The notes: generated from the letters alone by a model not told the origin. A DNA stretch of 64,000 nt from CAVWSM01 sp963757805 (GCA_963757805.1 CAVWSM010000025.1:1-64000), one strand, 5' to 3'. Numbered from the stretch's first letter, positions 54,033 to 63,533 are shown. Program-made: numbers and translations.

Positions 54033-55073
54033 ATGAAGGCGTTGGTGTATCACGGCCCGGGCCAGCGGCACTGGGAAGACGTCCCGGAGCCAGAGATCCA
54101 GGACTCGGAGGACGCAGTCGTACGAGTCGATGCCGTGACGATCTGCGGCACCGACCTGCACATCCTCAAGGGGGACGTGCCCACGGCCGAGCCGCCACGC
54201 GTGCTTGGCCATGAAGCTGTCGGCACGGTGCTGGACGTTGGGCCGGGCGTCCGCAGAGTCAAGGCCGGTGATCGGGTGCTCGTCTCGTGCATCAGCGCGT
54301 GCGGGCGTTGCCGGTTTTGCCGTGAGGCGAGGTACGGCCAATGCCTGGGCGGGGGCGGCTGGATCCTCGGGCACCGCATCGACGGCGTGCAGGCCGAGCA
54401 GGTGCGGGTGCCTTTTGCGGACACGTCGACGTACGCCCTGCCGGAGACTGTGTCGGACGAGGCCGCCGTCATGCTGGCGGACATCCTGCCGACGTCCTAC
54501 GAGGTGGGTGTGCTGGCCGCGAAGTCGCAGCCCGGCGACACCGTCGTGATCGTGGGCGCCGGCCCGATCGGGCTGGCTGCGCTGCTCACTGGACGGTTGT
54601 TCAGCCCGGCTCAGGTGGTCGTGGTCGACCCGGCTCCGGCTCGCCGCGACGCAGCCAAGGCGCTGGGCGCGGACGTGGTCCTGGATCCAGCGGACGACAT
54701 TCTCGGCGAAGTGGGCAAGCTCACCGATGGCCTCGGCGCGGACATCGCCATCGAGGCTGTCGGCATCCCGGAGACGTTCGAGCTATGTGCCGACGTCGTC
54801 CGCCCCGGCGGTCGCGTGGCCAACGCGGGAGTTCATGGCACGCCAGCCACGCTGCATCTCGAGCGACTGTGGATCCGCGACGTCACCATCACCACCGGCC
54901 TCGTCGACACGTACTCGACGCCGACCCTGTTGAAGATGGTCGCAACCGGACGGCTGGACGTCTCGAGCTTGGTCACGCATCGATTCGGACTCCAGGAGAT
55001 GCAGGAGGCGTACGACGTTTTCTCCCGCCCCGCCGAAACTGGGGCGCTCAAGGTGGCGCTCTTCCGGAGCTAG
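54033..55073 (+). CDS. Zinc-dependent alcohol dehydrogenase (MDR family)
   Basis: Encodes 346 residues from ATG 54033 with GAGGAGGA upstream. Catalytic zinc ligands are Cys in ICGTDLHILKG and His/Glu in LGHEAVG. The structural zinc is held by SCISACGRCRFCREARYGQC. The Rossmann motif is VIVGAGPIGLAAL, and VVDPAPARR suggests NAD preference. Close in type to actinobacterial secondary alcohol dehydrogenases. It is transcribed divergently from the DevS kinase with a 150-nt gap in which no DosR-like box was found. Confidence 0.92.
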   Translation: MKALVYHGPGQRHWEDVPEPEIQDSEDAVVRVDAVTICGTDLHILKGDVPTAEPPRVLGHEAVGTVLDVGPGVRRVKAGDRVLVSCISACGRCRFCREARYGQCLGGGGWILGHRIDGVQAEQVRVPFADTSTYALPETVSDEAAVMLADILPTSYEVGVLAAKSQPGDTVVIVGAGPIGLAALLTGRLFSPAQVVVVDPAPARRDAAKALGADVVLDPADDILGEVGKLTDGLGADIAIEAVGIPETFELCADVVRPGGRVANAGVHGTPATLHLERLWIRDVTITTGLVDTYSTPTLLKMVATGRLDVSSLVTHRFGLQEMQEAYDVFSRPAETGALKVALFRS

Positions 55074-55096
55074 CCGGGAGCCGCACAATTCGGACC

Positions 55097-55110
55097 GACC
55101 GGGACATGTC
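55097..55110. promoter_or_regulatory. Shared 14-mer with GACATGTC palindrome, copy 1
   Basis: GACCGGGACATGTC lies between the alcohol dehydrogenase stop and the OmpR-type regulator start, 116 nt upstream of the latter. The identical 14-mer recurs at 61007-61020 before a multicopper-oxidase gene. GGACATGTCC within it is a perfect palindrome. Candidate binding site of the two-component system. Confidence 0.45.
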
Positions 55111-55226
55111 CTCGAACCGCTTGCCCGGTGTCGTGCAGGGGTCTAAACAGGGGTCGGGAGCGCGCGCGTGCGGGCGCTCCGCTTGGCCGGGTGCGGGGAA
55201 CGGTTGGGCTCCATCCGGGGGTGGGG

Positions 55227-55892
55227 ATGGCACATCTCTTGGTCATCGACGACGAGGACCGCGTGCGGAACTTCCTCGCACTGGCCCTCAAGCGAGACGG
55301 CCACCACGTGACGGTCGAGGCGAGCGGAGACAGTGGCCTCACGGCCGCCGCGTCCGGCGGTTTCGACCTCGTCGTGCTGGACCTGATGCTCCCCGGGATG
55401 GACGGCTTCGAGGTGCTCAAGCAGCTGCTCGAGTGGCGACCCAATCAGCGTGTCCTCGTTCTCTCCGCGGTCGGCGACGTCGGCTCGAAGGTGCGCTGTC
55501 TGCAGCTGGGCGCGACCGACTACCTGGCCAAGCCGTTCGCCGTTGCAGAGCTGCTTGCGCGCGTACGAGTCCGCCTCCGCGAACCTGCACCCGTGGTTCA
55601 GTCGCGCTGGCTGAGTGTCGGAGACCTCCGCCTTGATCTCCAGCGGCGGGTCCTGTCGCAAGCCGGTCGGGAGATCGCACTCTCGCAGAAGGAGTTCATC
55701 CTGCTCAGCCATCTCATGCGCCGTGCCGGAGAGGTGTGCAGCCGCGACGAGCTGTTGGCCGCGGTATGGGGCTATGACATGGGTCCTGGCAGCAACGTCG
55801 TGGACGTCTGTGTCCGACGGATTCGTGCCAAGCTGGCCGGCGATCTCATAGAGACGGTGCGAAATGTGGGCTACTGCCTCGCCGCGGTCTGA
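55227..55892 (+). CDS. OmpR-family response regulator
   Basis: Encodes 221 residues from ATG 55227. The receiver domain has the acidic pair in LLVIDDEDRVRNF, phospho-acceptor Asp in VVLDLMLPGMDGF and Lys in YLAKPFAVAELLARVRVRLR. The winged-helix end is typical (LSQKEFILLSHLMRRAGEVC, VDVCVRRIRAKL, ETVRNVGYCL). The kinase gene overlaps its 3' end by 29 nt. Nearby extracellular genes (subtilase, multicopper oxidases) and the shared 14-mer suggest control of cell-surface or copper functions. Confidence 0.92.
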   Translation: MAHLLVIDDEDRVRNFLALALKRDGHHVTVEASGDSGLTAAASGGFDLVVLDLMLPGMDGFEVLKQLLEWRPNQRVLVLSAVGDVGSKVRCLQLGATDYLAKPFAVAELLARVRVRLREPAPVVQSRWLSVGDLRLDLQRRVLSQAGREIALSQKEFILLSHLMRRAGEVCSRDELLAAVWGYDMGPGSNVVDVCVRRIRAKLAGDLIETVRNVGYCLAAV

Positions 55893-56943
55893 CCGCTGGC
55901 TCTTCCCCGCCTGGGTCGCCTTCGCCGCCGTAGGCACCGGGCTCATGTATGCATTGCCGGGCCTCGAGACGGTGCCGTTCCACCTGGTCTGGATCAGCAT
56001 GGCAGTTGTCTACGGCCTGGACCCGTGGCCGGAGCGCCGAATGCTGCTGGTGTTGGCGGTCGTGTCTGTGGCCACTGGGGGAGCCCTGGCCCTGCACGCT
56101 ACGAGTGGCGTAATCGGGGTTCAAGAACTCACCGAGGTTCCCCTGATGTCGACGCTGTTCCTCGTGATGGTCTGGCATGTCCATCGCCGCAGCCTCGCCA
56201 CGGCCGAGGTCTCGCGGCTGGCCGCGCGAGAGCACCGCAACCACGAGTTGCAGCAGCACTACGTGCGTCTGGTGTCGCACGAGATGCGCACGCCCCTCAC
56301 CGTCGCGCGCGGCTACACGGAACTCATTCGGGCCGACTTCGACGAACCTCGACTCCAACAGGAGACGACCATCGTGCTCGAGGAACTGGACAAGCTCGAC
56401 CGCATGACCGGCCGTCTGGTGACGCTCACGCTCGCGTACGAGAGAACGCCGACGCAAGCGGACCCGGTCGATCTCGGTCGGTTGCTGGAGCGGACCGTCA
56501 GCCGGTGGCGGCCTGTAGCACATCGGTGCTGGGGCATCGAAGACTCGGGTGATGTCGTGGTCGTCGGCGACGAGGCCCGCTTGGAGTCGGCGCTCGATGC
56601 CTTGGTCGAGAACGCGGTCCGGCACACCGCCGAAGGGGGCCATGTGACGCTGCGCGCCTTCTCTGCACCGAGAAGGGGCTTCCTCGAGGTCGAAGATGAC
56701 GGCCCCGGGATCGCGCAGGACATCCGCGCGCAAGTGTTGGCTGGTGTCCCGGTTACGGCGAGCAGCGCCGACGGTGGCGGCACCGGGCTCGGCCTGTCGA
56801 TCGTCCGTGGAGTCGTCGAGAGCCATAACGGAACGCTGTCGATCCTCAGCGCCTCGGGCGGCGGTGCACTCTTCCGCATCAGCCTGCCGAGAGAGCAATC
56901 CTGGGCTGCCGCGACTCCCACGGCCAAGACCGCGCAGGCCTAG
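55864..56943 (+). CDS. Membrane sensor histidine kinase
   Basis: Encodes 359 residues. N-terminal membrane helices (FPAWVAFAAVGTGLMYAL, MLLVLAVVSVATGGALAL, LMSTLFLVMVWHV) form a short sensor without a large extracytoplasmic loop. The HisKA phospho-His is in LVSHEMRTPLT. The HATPase has NAVRHTAEGG (N box), DDGPGI (G1) and GGGTGLGLSIV (G2). It overlaps the response-regulator gene by 29 nt, so the pair is co-translated. The short sensor suggests a membrane-borne or cytoplasmic cue. Confidence 0.92.
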   Translation: MWATASPRSDRWLFPAWVAFAAVGTGLMYALPGLETVPFHLVWISMAVVYGLDPWPERRMLLVLAVVSVATGGALALHATSGVIGVQELTEVPLMSTLFLVMVWHVHRRSLATAEVSRLAAREHRNHELQQHYVRLVSHEMRTPLTVARGYTELIRADFDEPRLQQETTIVLEELDKLDRMTGRLVTLTLAYERTPTQADPVDLGRLLERTVSRWRPVAHRCWGIEDSGDVVVVGDEARLESALDALVENAVRHTAEGGHVTLRAFSAPRRGFLEVEDDGPGIAQDIRAQVLAGVPVTASSADGGGTGLGLSIVRGVVESHNGTLSILSASGGGALFRISLPREQSWAAATPTAKTAQA

Positions 56944-59358
56944 TCAGCTGTAGACGATCCGCAGAAGATTGCCACTGGTGAAGAACGTCCCTGATCTCGT
57001 CGTGCAGCGGACCCTCATTCGGAGCTCGCCCTCCCCCGACGTCCCGCTCACGTAGTCACTCGGAGACCCGCCGGGAACGAGGTCTGCGATGAGGACCTCC
57101 GTGGTGCCGACGGTCCGCGAGTCGAGATCTGCCCAGCTGCTCGTTGCCCAACGCCACACCGAGACTGTCTGAGCGCAGGCTCGCGAGTTCTTGCCCTTGT
57201 AGGTGATCTTCAGAGTGGTGAGGCTGTTCGGCACGCCGACGAAAGAGCCCCGCCATGCTGACGTCCGCATGGACGAGAGTGTCGAGTTGACTTCGTACAA
57301 CAGAGCGTCGTCGGCGGCAAGGCTCGCGGCACTGCCACCCCTGAGCGAACCCGACATGATCGTCGTGCTGCTCGGTACTGCTGTCACCTCCCCCGACGCG
57401 ACCGTGAGTGTGGCGGAGGAGGCGTGCGCCGTTGCGCCGCTCGTTCCGGTGATGGTGAGCGTGCTGGTTCCAGGCGGAGAAGACGCTGTGGTTGAGACCG
57501 TGAGCTGCGAGCTGCCAGCTCCACCGGTGATTGTTGTCGGCGAGAAGCTCGCGTTTGCGCCGGTAGGCACTCCGACAACCGAGAGCACGACGTCTCCGCT
57601 GAAGCCGTGCAACGAGCCGATGGAAACGGTGTAGCTCACCGCGCCACCCTGTGTGGTGCTCGCCTCCGCCGGAGAGGCGGCGAGAATGAAGTCCGGAGGT
57701 GGGTCGACGAGCAGTGTGACCGATGCACTGCGCGACATCGATCCGTCAGTACCGGTAATCGTCAATGGATAGCTGCCGACCGGTGTCTCCGACGATGTCA
57801 TGACGGTGAGCTCCGAAGTTCCCGCACCACTCGCGATGATGTCGGGCGCGAAACTCGCCGAGGCGCCCGGCGGTAGGCCGACAAGCGACAGGGCCACGTC
57901 GGAGCTGAAGCCATTTTGCGGAGTCACCGACAGTGCGTAGCTCACATTGCCGCTGGGTGCGGTGCTCGCCGAGGAGGGGGAAGCCGCGAGCGCAAAGTCC
58001 GGCCCCGCTGCGCCGAACCACTCATGCGCCGCGAGCACATCGAGACGGCCATACCCGAAGTTGTTGTCCGGGCCGAGCGCGCCCAGGTCGACAGCAGAGG
58101 ATTCCAGCGCGCTCTCCAGCTGCGTCGCTGTGGCCCCGGAATGCCCTTGGCGCAGGAGGGCCAGCGCCCCGGTCACGTGCGGGGCGGCCAGCGAGGTGCC
58201 CGACGCCGTTGCGTACCCCCCGAAGCGATCGGTCGTGCGGATGCTGACACCGGGCGCGACGACCTCGGGATAGGTCGGGTCGGTGTCGGCACATCCGGTT
58301 GGCCCGCGTGAGCTGTAGGTATAGATGCCGTCGGTCTTGGTCGTGGCTCCCACTGCCAACGCCTCCGGGTTGTTGGCGGGGCTCCTGCTGGACGAACCCA
58401 GCGGGCCGTAGTTGCCCGCCGCGAAGACCGGGATGATGTCGGCGGCGCGGAGCGCCTGAAGATCGAGCTGAAACTCCAGGTTGCATCCCGTACTCGAGAA
58501 CGTCCAAGAGTTGTTGACTACGTGCGGGGTGTCGGCAGTGGCTGGATCTCCGTCGGGATCGAGCAGCCATTGGAGGCCCGCGTGGATCCCGGCGACCGTC
58601 GCCGAGCCCGCATCGTTGAAGATCTTGACCGCGATCCAACGAGCGTTGGGTGCGACGCCGACGTCCGTACCACCGGCTCCACGGCCCACCATGACACCCA
58701 TGGTCTTTGTGCCGTGGCCGCTCATGTCGATCGGCGAGGTGGGGTGCTGTCCGTTTGGATCGAACCAGCTGTTCGTGCCGCCTCGCCATTGGGCTGCGAG
58801 ATCGGGGTGGCTCGCGTCGACGCCGCTGTCCATGCTCGCCACGACAACACCGTCGCCCCGGTAGCCGAGTCCCCAGAGATCTGGCGCGCGAACGAGCGCG
58901 ATGTTCGATTCCGGACTGCTCGCGGCAGACTCCACCGGGGCCGTGAGCGTCGCATTGGGGGTGATCTTGAGGACGTCGGGGCGCCGCGCGAGTCTCGCAA
59001 TGAACTTGGGCGTCGCGGTGACCTCGAACCCGTTGAAGATCCAAAAAGGTGTGTACTCACGGACGTTGCCACGACGCTGCTGTGACTCGAGCAACGCCGT
59101 CAGTCCTCTCTGGGTCGAGTCCGCCTTCTGGTGGAGCGCCTGGATCACGCGTTGCCCACGCTGACGCCTAGTCTCACCGGGAACCGCGGCAGTCCTCGCC
59201 TGATCCTTCAGCGTCACGATCACGCTCACGTCGGCAGGCTCGGCGCTTGGTCGCGGGGCAGCCCCCACCGGGAGCGTTCCGATGCCCAGCGGAACAAGGC
59301 AGCCCACGAGCAGCAGCGTCACGACTCGCCCGAGAACTCGTCGCATCCGCAGATCCAC
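56944..59358 (-). CDS. Secreted subtilisin-like serine protease
   Basis: Encodes 804 residues (GTG 59358; ATG 59346 is an alternative). A signal peptide (about 1-33) and an inhibitor-like propeptide (PADVSVIVTLKDQAR) precede the S8 catalytic domain: Asp177 in MDSGVD, His215 in SGHGTKTMG, Ser389 in SGTSLAAPH, with Asn316 as oxyanion residue. Two copies of an Ig-like domain follow (DFALAASPSSAST and DFILAASPAEAST), then a C-terminal domain of about 130 residues. It is probably exported to digest protein or process surface proteins. Its stop is adjacent to the convergent kinase gene. Confidence 0.93.
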   Translation of the reverse strand: MDLRMRRVLGRVVTLLLVGCLVPLGIGTLPVGAAPRPSAEPADVSVIVTLKDQARTAAVPGETRRQRGQRVIQALHQKADSTQRGLTALLESQQRRGNVREYTPFWIFNGFEVTATPKFIARLARRPDVLKITPNATLTAPVESAASSPESNIALVRAPDLWGLGYRGDGVVVASMDSGVDASHPDLAAQWRGGTNSWFDPNGQHPTSPIDMSGHGTKTMGVMVGRGAGGTDVGVAPNARWIAVKIFNDAGSATVAGIHAGLQWLLDPDGDPATADTPHVVNNSWTFSSTGCNLEFQLDLQALRAADIIPVFAAGNYGPLGSSSRSPANNPEALAVGATTKTDGIYTYSSRGPTGCADTDPTYPEVVAPGVSIRTTDRFGGYATASGTSLAAPHVTGALALLRQGHSGATATQLESALESSAVDLGALGPDNNFGYGRLDVLAAHEWFGAAGPDFALAASPSSASTAPSGNVSYALSVTPQNGFSSDVALSLVGLPPGASASFAPDIIASGAGTSELTVMTSSETPVGSYPLTITGTDGSMSRSASVTLLVDPPPDFILAASPAEASTTQGGAVSYTVSIGSLHGFSGDVVLSVVGVPTGANASFSPTTITGGAGSSQLTVSTTASSPPGTSTLTITGTSGATAHASSATLTVASGEVTAVPSSTTIMSGSLRGGSAASLAADDALLYEVNSTLSSMRTSAWRGSFVGVPNSLTTLKITYKGKNSRACAQTVSVWRWATSSWADLDSRTVGTTEVLIADLVPGGSPSDYVSGTSGEGELRMRVRCTTRSGTFFTSGNLLRIVYS

Positions 59359-59364
59359 CGTCCC

Positions 59365-59955
59365 TCAGAGAACCGGGACGCCGGTCAAGACGGCGGGACC
59401 GAGGTGGATCGAGACTAGATCTCCAGACTTGACAAGCTCGTCTGGATTGCTGAACAGCATCCAGTAGTTCCTGTCCGGCTGGTAGCTGGTCGGAGGGTGC
59501 GCGTGCCCCATCCATTGGGCCGTCAGAAGCGTTCCCGTCTTCGGGTCGAAGATCCCGGACCCCGCCTGATGACCGACTTGGGCATTGGCTGTCGCCTGGT
59601 CGACAGCGCGGTAGCGCAGGTCGATGATGCCGCCCGCTCCCGATACGGCAACCGAGAGGACTTCGAGGCCCGTGAGCCGGGTGAACTCCTCCGATGAAGC
59701 CGTCTCCGGTAGAGCGATGGGGGCAGCCGGCGACTCACTGGGTTGCGATGCGGCCTCGCCGTGGTCGGCAGTGTGCTCGGCAGCACTAGCAATCCCGGCG
59801 CCTTCCTGGGCAGCGTGGACGCTCGGCGACGACCGCGTTGAGGCAGCCCAGAATCCGATCGCCGCACACACCACGAGGACGATGACCGGCAAACCCAGCG
59901 CGCGGATTGCAGCAGGGGGACGCGCGCGCTGGGCGCCGGCCGGGGGGGTGCTCAT
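59365..59955 (-). CDS. Membrane-anchored protein of unknown function
   Basis: Encodes 196 residues from ATG 59955, overlapping the end of the upstream multicopper-oxidase-like gene as ATGA. One N-terminal membrane helix (ALGLPVIVLVVCAAIGFWA), then a His/Glu-containing linker and a compact domain (LTGLEVLSVAVSGAGGIIDL, YRAVDQATANAQVGHQAG, SYQPDRNYWMLFSNPDELV). This resembles domains found next to copper-oxidase and cytochrome genes, but I cannot name it. Genetic coupling implies a role with the cupredoxin proteins. Confidence 0.7.
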   Translation of the reverse strand: MSTPPAGAQRARPPAAIRALGLPVIVLVVCAAIGFWAASTRSSPSVHAAQEGAGIASAAEHTADHGEAASQPSESPAAPIALPETASSEEFTRLTGLEVLSVAVSGAGGIIDLRYRAVDQATANAQVGHQAGSGIFDPKTGTLLTAQWMGHAHPPTSYQPDRNYWMLFSNPDELVKSGDLVSIHLGPAVLTGVPVL

Positions 59956-60969
59956 GGGACGGAGATGTAGGTCAGCATTCCGCCGGGATACGACCCGTTG
60001 TTGGTCACGTTGAGCTGGCGACTGTAGAGCGGGAGCTTGGCCGGCGCCTGTGACGCCGTCGAGCGTGACGATGGTGTCGAGCGTCGAGCCCGCGGGGATC
60101 GTCTCGGCGACCGCGTCATACGGGTTGTCCGTGGGATACGCGTCCTTGGCGACGACCCGCTGGTGCTCCCCGAGCAGGGTCATCGTGTGATGCGAAGGAG
60201 CGGCGTTCACGTAGCGAAGGAGGACGCTGTCGCCTACCGCCGCGGGGATGTTGTCGATGGCGGGGTAGGTCTCGCCGTTGATCAGGAAGTACGTCGGGTG
60301 GTATCCGGCCGTGTAGACGTCAGGATCACCGACGAAGTCGAAGGCATTCGGGTCGGGGGCTCTGTTCAGGTTGAGGTCGATCTCGCTGAGGACGAGGACC
60401 TCCTCGACGTCGTACTCCGTCCTAGCGCCGTACGCCTGCATTGGGGTCAGGGGGCGCACGATCAGCGCGCCGTAGAGGCCCATCGCGACCTGGACGGAGG
60501 CGTTACTGCCGGCTTCGTAGATGAACGTCCCGGGCTCGCTTGCGGATGAACGTGTACGAGCCGCTCGCACCGGACGCCACGGCTCCCGCGCTCGAGGAGA
60601 GACTCTGCCCGGGGAAGGCGATCGACACCGGCTCGCCGAGGTTGTTCTGGAGATTCACCGTCACGGTGTCTCCGACGTCGACGCCGAGCTCCGGTCCGGG
60701 CAGGGTCGCGGGCCCACAGACACCACCGGTGGCGAGGGAGAAGCCCCAGATCGGGACGGGGTCCAGCCACGCCGGGGAGGGTGATCGTCCCTTCGTCAGC
60801 GCAGAGGTTGATCGTCTCCGCGTCGGCGACTCCCGGAACCGCCTGGGCTTCTTGGGCCGGGACCAGGAGAGCTCCGTCCGGTGCCCACGAGCAGGACGAG
60901 TACGGCAGCCGCGGCGACAGCGAGCAGCAACGAGCCTCGCCGCGTCGCCTTCCCAGATGGTGCGCGCAT
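59952..60969 (-). pseudogene. Multicopper-oxidase-like protein 1, frameshifted, ligand-poor
   Basis: About 339 residues after joining frames. ATG 60969 and a signal-type helix (LLLAVAAAAVLVLLVG) are followed by breaks near 60865, 60775, 60545 and 60040. Cupredoxin segments are VPIWGFSLATGG, GDTVTVNLQNNLGEPVSIAF, EPGTFIYEAGSNASVQVAMG and LLRYVNAAPSHHTMTLLGEH. The first-domain HxHG and HCH copper-ligand motifs are replaced (EPVSIAFPGQ and YEAGSN). It therefore may not bind the trinuclear cluster. It ends at TGA 59952-59954, inside the next start. Confidence 0.7.
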
Positions 60970-61001
60970 GGCCTGTCAACTCCTTGCCCGACCCAGACGG
61001 G

Positions 61002-62276
61002 TCACGGACCGGGACATGTCGGTGGGGTCCCTTGTCCGACGGGTGGGTCGACGCGAAGCAGGGTCGCCAGTCCGCCGAAGCCTTCGTCGAAGTTCTGGAA
61101 CTCGTTGAGCGCGTGGCTGTGCCACGGGTAGTAGAACTCGCCGCATCGGTTGAACGAGGTGGTGCCGGCTGGCAGCGCCCCCTTCCTCCCGATGTAGGGG
61201 CTGCCGCTGTACCACGTCACGTCGTCCTTGAAGACGAGGTTGCGAAGCTGCGGCAGGGTGACGGGAAGCGGATGGCTCGGCGACCAGTTCTCAACGTTCG
61301 TCCACTTGAAAAGCAGGTCGAACGTCTGCCCGGACGCCGTTGTCTGCGTGAACTGTTCGTACGAAAGGCTCGTACCGGTACCTAGCAGCCGGCCGTCCTG
61401 GGCGACGACCCGCAAGTGGTTGCCGTGCGGGTGCAGCGGGTGGTTCGTCAACCCGGCATTCGCCATGCGGATGAGTGCCGGGAGGTGAGTTTGTCGCGGA
61501 CGCGGGCCGCACCCGTACGAGCGCTCCGTAGGGCTGGTTCGGCAGGTAGGCCACCCCGTCGGCGGCGATCGTGTCCGGGAACGAGCGGCCGTTGATCGTC
61601 CAGTAGCGGTCGTGTTTCGTCGTGATGTCGTACGGCAGGTTTCGCTCGACGGCTTGGTGCAGAGTACGGGTCGATGTCGTGCATCAACAGGAGGTACTCG
61701 CGGGCTGGATCGAAGGCGGTGGCGGCGTCGTTGTACGCGAAGTTCGCGCCCATGGCGGGCCGCACGATGAGTGCGCCGTAGAGGCCCATCTCCACTTGCT
61801 TGTGCGGGTTGGTCCCGCTCTCGTAGAGGTACGTGCCTGGCTCACTCGGAGTGAACGTGTAGCTCACCGTGCCACCCGGAGCAGCCTCCGGTGCGAGCAG
61901 ACCGTTGGCTGGTAACGCCGGAGCGCTCAAGCCAGTCTGACCGGGAAAGACCATCGAGACGGGCTCGGACAGGTTGTTCGTGAGGTTGATCGTGACCGGG
62001 ACGTCTTCGGTCACGCACAGGATCGGACCTGGCATCTGGAAGTTGCCGGGGTTCTTGGCGAAGCCCCACATGAAGACGCTGTTTCCGTCGGGCGTCGAGA
62101 TCCGGCCCGTCACCGCTTTGAGGTTGAACGCCCCAGCAGTCGGGGTCGTGCACGGCAAGACTCCAGCTGGCTTCGAGTGGGCCTCTCTCGGCACACCGAC
62201 GATCGCAACGCTGATGACGGCGAGTGCCGCCAGCAGAACGTAAAGCCGCTCTTTTGTGGACTGCGCGCGTCAGCAT
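61002..62276 (-). pseudogene. Multicopper-oxidase-like protein 2, frameshifted, ligand-poor
   Basis: About 425 residues in three frames. From ATG 62276, one extra A in AAAA near 62253 breaks the frame before a signal helix (LYVLLAALAVISVAIVG). Further breaks are near 61665 and 61490. Cupredoxin segments: VFMWGFAKNPGNFQMPGP, NNLSEPVSMVFPGQ, GTYLYESGTNPHKQVEMGLY, HPLHPHGNHLRVV and YPWHSHALNEFQNFDEGFGG. The first domain lacks HxHG and HCH. The C-terminal site keeps HPHGNH but has HSH where oxidases have HCH, so the type 1 copper cysteine is absent. Confidence 0.75.
61007..61020. promoter_or_regulatory. Shared 14-mer with GACATGTC palindrome, copy 2
   Basis: GACCGGGACATGTC lies 37 nt upstream of the start of multicopper-oxidase-like protein 1 (minus strand) and overlaps the last codons of protein 2. 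It is identical to 55097-55110. Placement suits an operator of a downstream gene read on the minus strand. Confidence 0.45.
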
Positions 62277-62300
62277 CGTCCTGCCCCTCCTGCTGGTGCG

Positions 62301-63533
62301 TTACGCATAGGTCTTGTTGAGGTCGGCTGGGGTCTGGAGGGGGAGGCCGCCGGCCGGGTCGAAGACCCGCACCTCGGTCATCATGCCTCCCGGTCCGGGC
62401 GTGCCATTGTTGGTCAGCCGGTCGTAGTTGCGGTTCTTGAAGACATAGGTGTTCCACGGTCCGTACGTAGAAGACCCGGACGCCGTGTCGCCGTCGAACG
62501 GCGGCGCGGTGAACAGGACATCGCGACTCTCGCCGGGGCCGATGGACACGGTGTTCGTGTCGTAGGAGAGGTCGGCGCCGAGCGGTCCCTTCAGAAGCGT
62601 GGCGTCCTCACCGATCACCGTCATGGTGATTCCGGGCAGGACCATGGCGTGCTCCTGGTAGCCGAGGTTGGACATGCGCAGCAGCACACGGTCGCCCCCT
62701 CGCACCTGGATCAGCGACGAGATCGGCTGGCTGGCGAGATCCGGATCCGCTCCCGGCTCGCCAAGGTTCGGCTTGACCGTGTCCGGGTAGGCCCGGCCGT
62801 TGATGATCCAGTACTGGGGCCGGTACTCCGACCAGACGAACTCCTGCACGCCGATCAAGAGGTCGTGGGGGCGCGTGTCGATCTCGTTGAGGAGCAGCGA
62901 GAACTCCCGGTCGAATTCAGTCGACGCATCGTTGTAGGCGAACTTCGGGCCCATCGCCGGTCGCACGAAGACGATCCCGGTCATCCCCATCTGGACATGC
63001 TCGGAGTCCTCGAAGTGGCAGTGGTAGATGTAGGTGCCCGGATGGTGGGGAGCGTAGAAGTAGGGGAACGTCCGGTTCACGCCCACGGCAATCGACAGCT
63101 CTGGGGTCCCGTCGAAGATCGGGATCGCGTCTCGGAAGCCGTGCCAGTGGATGGTGTGGGAGTCGTCGAGGTCGGGGCGGCCGACGAAGCCAACGTTCGT
63201 GAGGTCGAGCTCGAAGCCCGTGTTCTCTGTCACGGGGATGATCGGCGAAGGCACGGGGGCCTTGCCCTTGGCGGCGTTCACAACGGCGCTGAGGCTGTCG
63301 TTGACCCCAACCTCCTTGAAGCCGAAGACGTAGAGGTCGTTGGGCGCGTCACGACCGGGCAGAGTGATGAAGCCGTCGGTGGAGGCGAACCGCCGTCTCA
63401 TGGTGGGCATGACATGGTCGGCCCTGGCTCCCCCGGCGAGGAGGCCGCCCCCGACGAGTCCGAGGACGCCTGCCCCACTCATGATGAGGAAGTTTCGTCG
63501 CGTGGATGTCCGAGCCCTTGCTTCGCCCTGCAT
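62301..63533 (-). CDS. Two-domain multicopper oxidase with Tat signal
   Basis: Encodes 410 residues from ATG 63533. A twin-arginine signal (STRRNFLIMSG) directs folded export. The first cupredoxin domain has HTIHWHG and the HCHFEDSEHVQMG segment, so copper ligands are present. The second domain is seen at MSNLGYQEHAMVLPG. It is the only one of the three cupredoxin-type proteins here with a canonical first-domain copper site. Family members oxidise phenols, metals or copper. The three genes are on the same strand in order protein 3, 2, 1. Confidence 0.88.
   Translation of the reverse strand: MQGEARARTSTRRNFLIMSGAGVLGLVGGGLLAGGARADHVMPTMRRRFASTDGFITLPGRDAPNDLYVFGFKEVGVNDSLSAVVNAAKGKAPVPSPIIPVTENTGFELDLTNVGFVGRPDLDDSHTIHWHGFRDAIPIFDGTPELSIAVGVNRTFPYFYAPHHPGTYIYHCHFEDSEHVQMGMTGIVFVRPAMGPKFAYNDASTEFDREFSLLLNEIDTRPHDLLIGVQEFVWSEYRPQYWIINGRAYPDTVKPNLGEPGADPDLASQPISSLIQVRGGDRVLLRMSNLGYQEHAMVLPGITMTVIGEDATLLKGPLGADLSYDTNTVSIGPGESRDVLFTAPPFDGDTASGSSTYGPWNTYVFKNRNYDRLTNNGTPGPGGMMTEVRVFDPAGGLPLQTPADLNKTYA

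Noticed and set aside
52170..54374. N-terminal extension of the DevS-like kinase to 54374
   Set aside because: The first ~160 codons overlap the divergent alcohol dehydrogenase and lack similarity to the family; GTG 53882 gives the usual length.
55097..55110. GGACATGTCC palindrome as DosR-like box
   Set aside because: Spacing between arms differs (two bases, not four), so it is treated as a separate motif.
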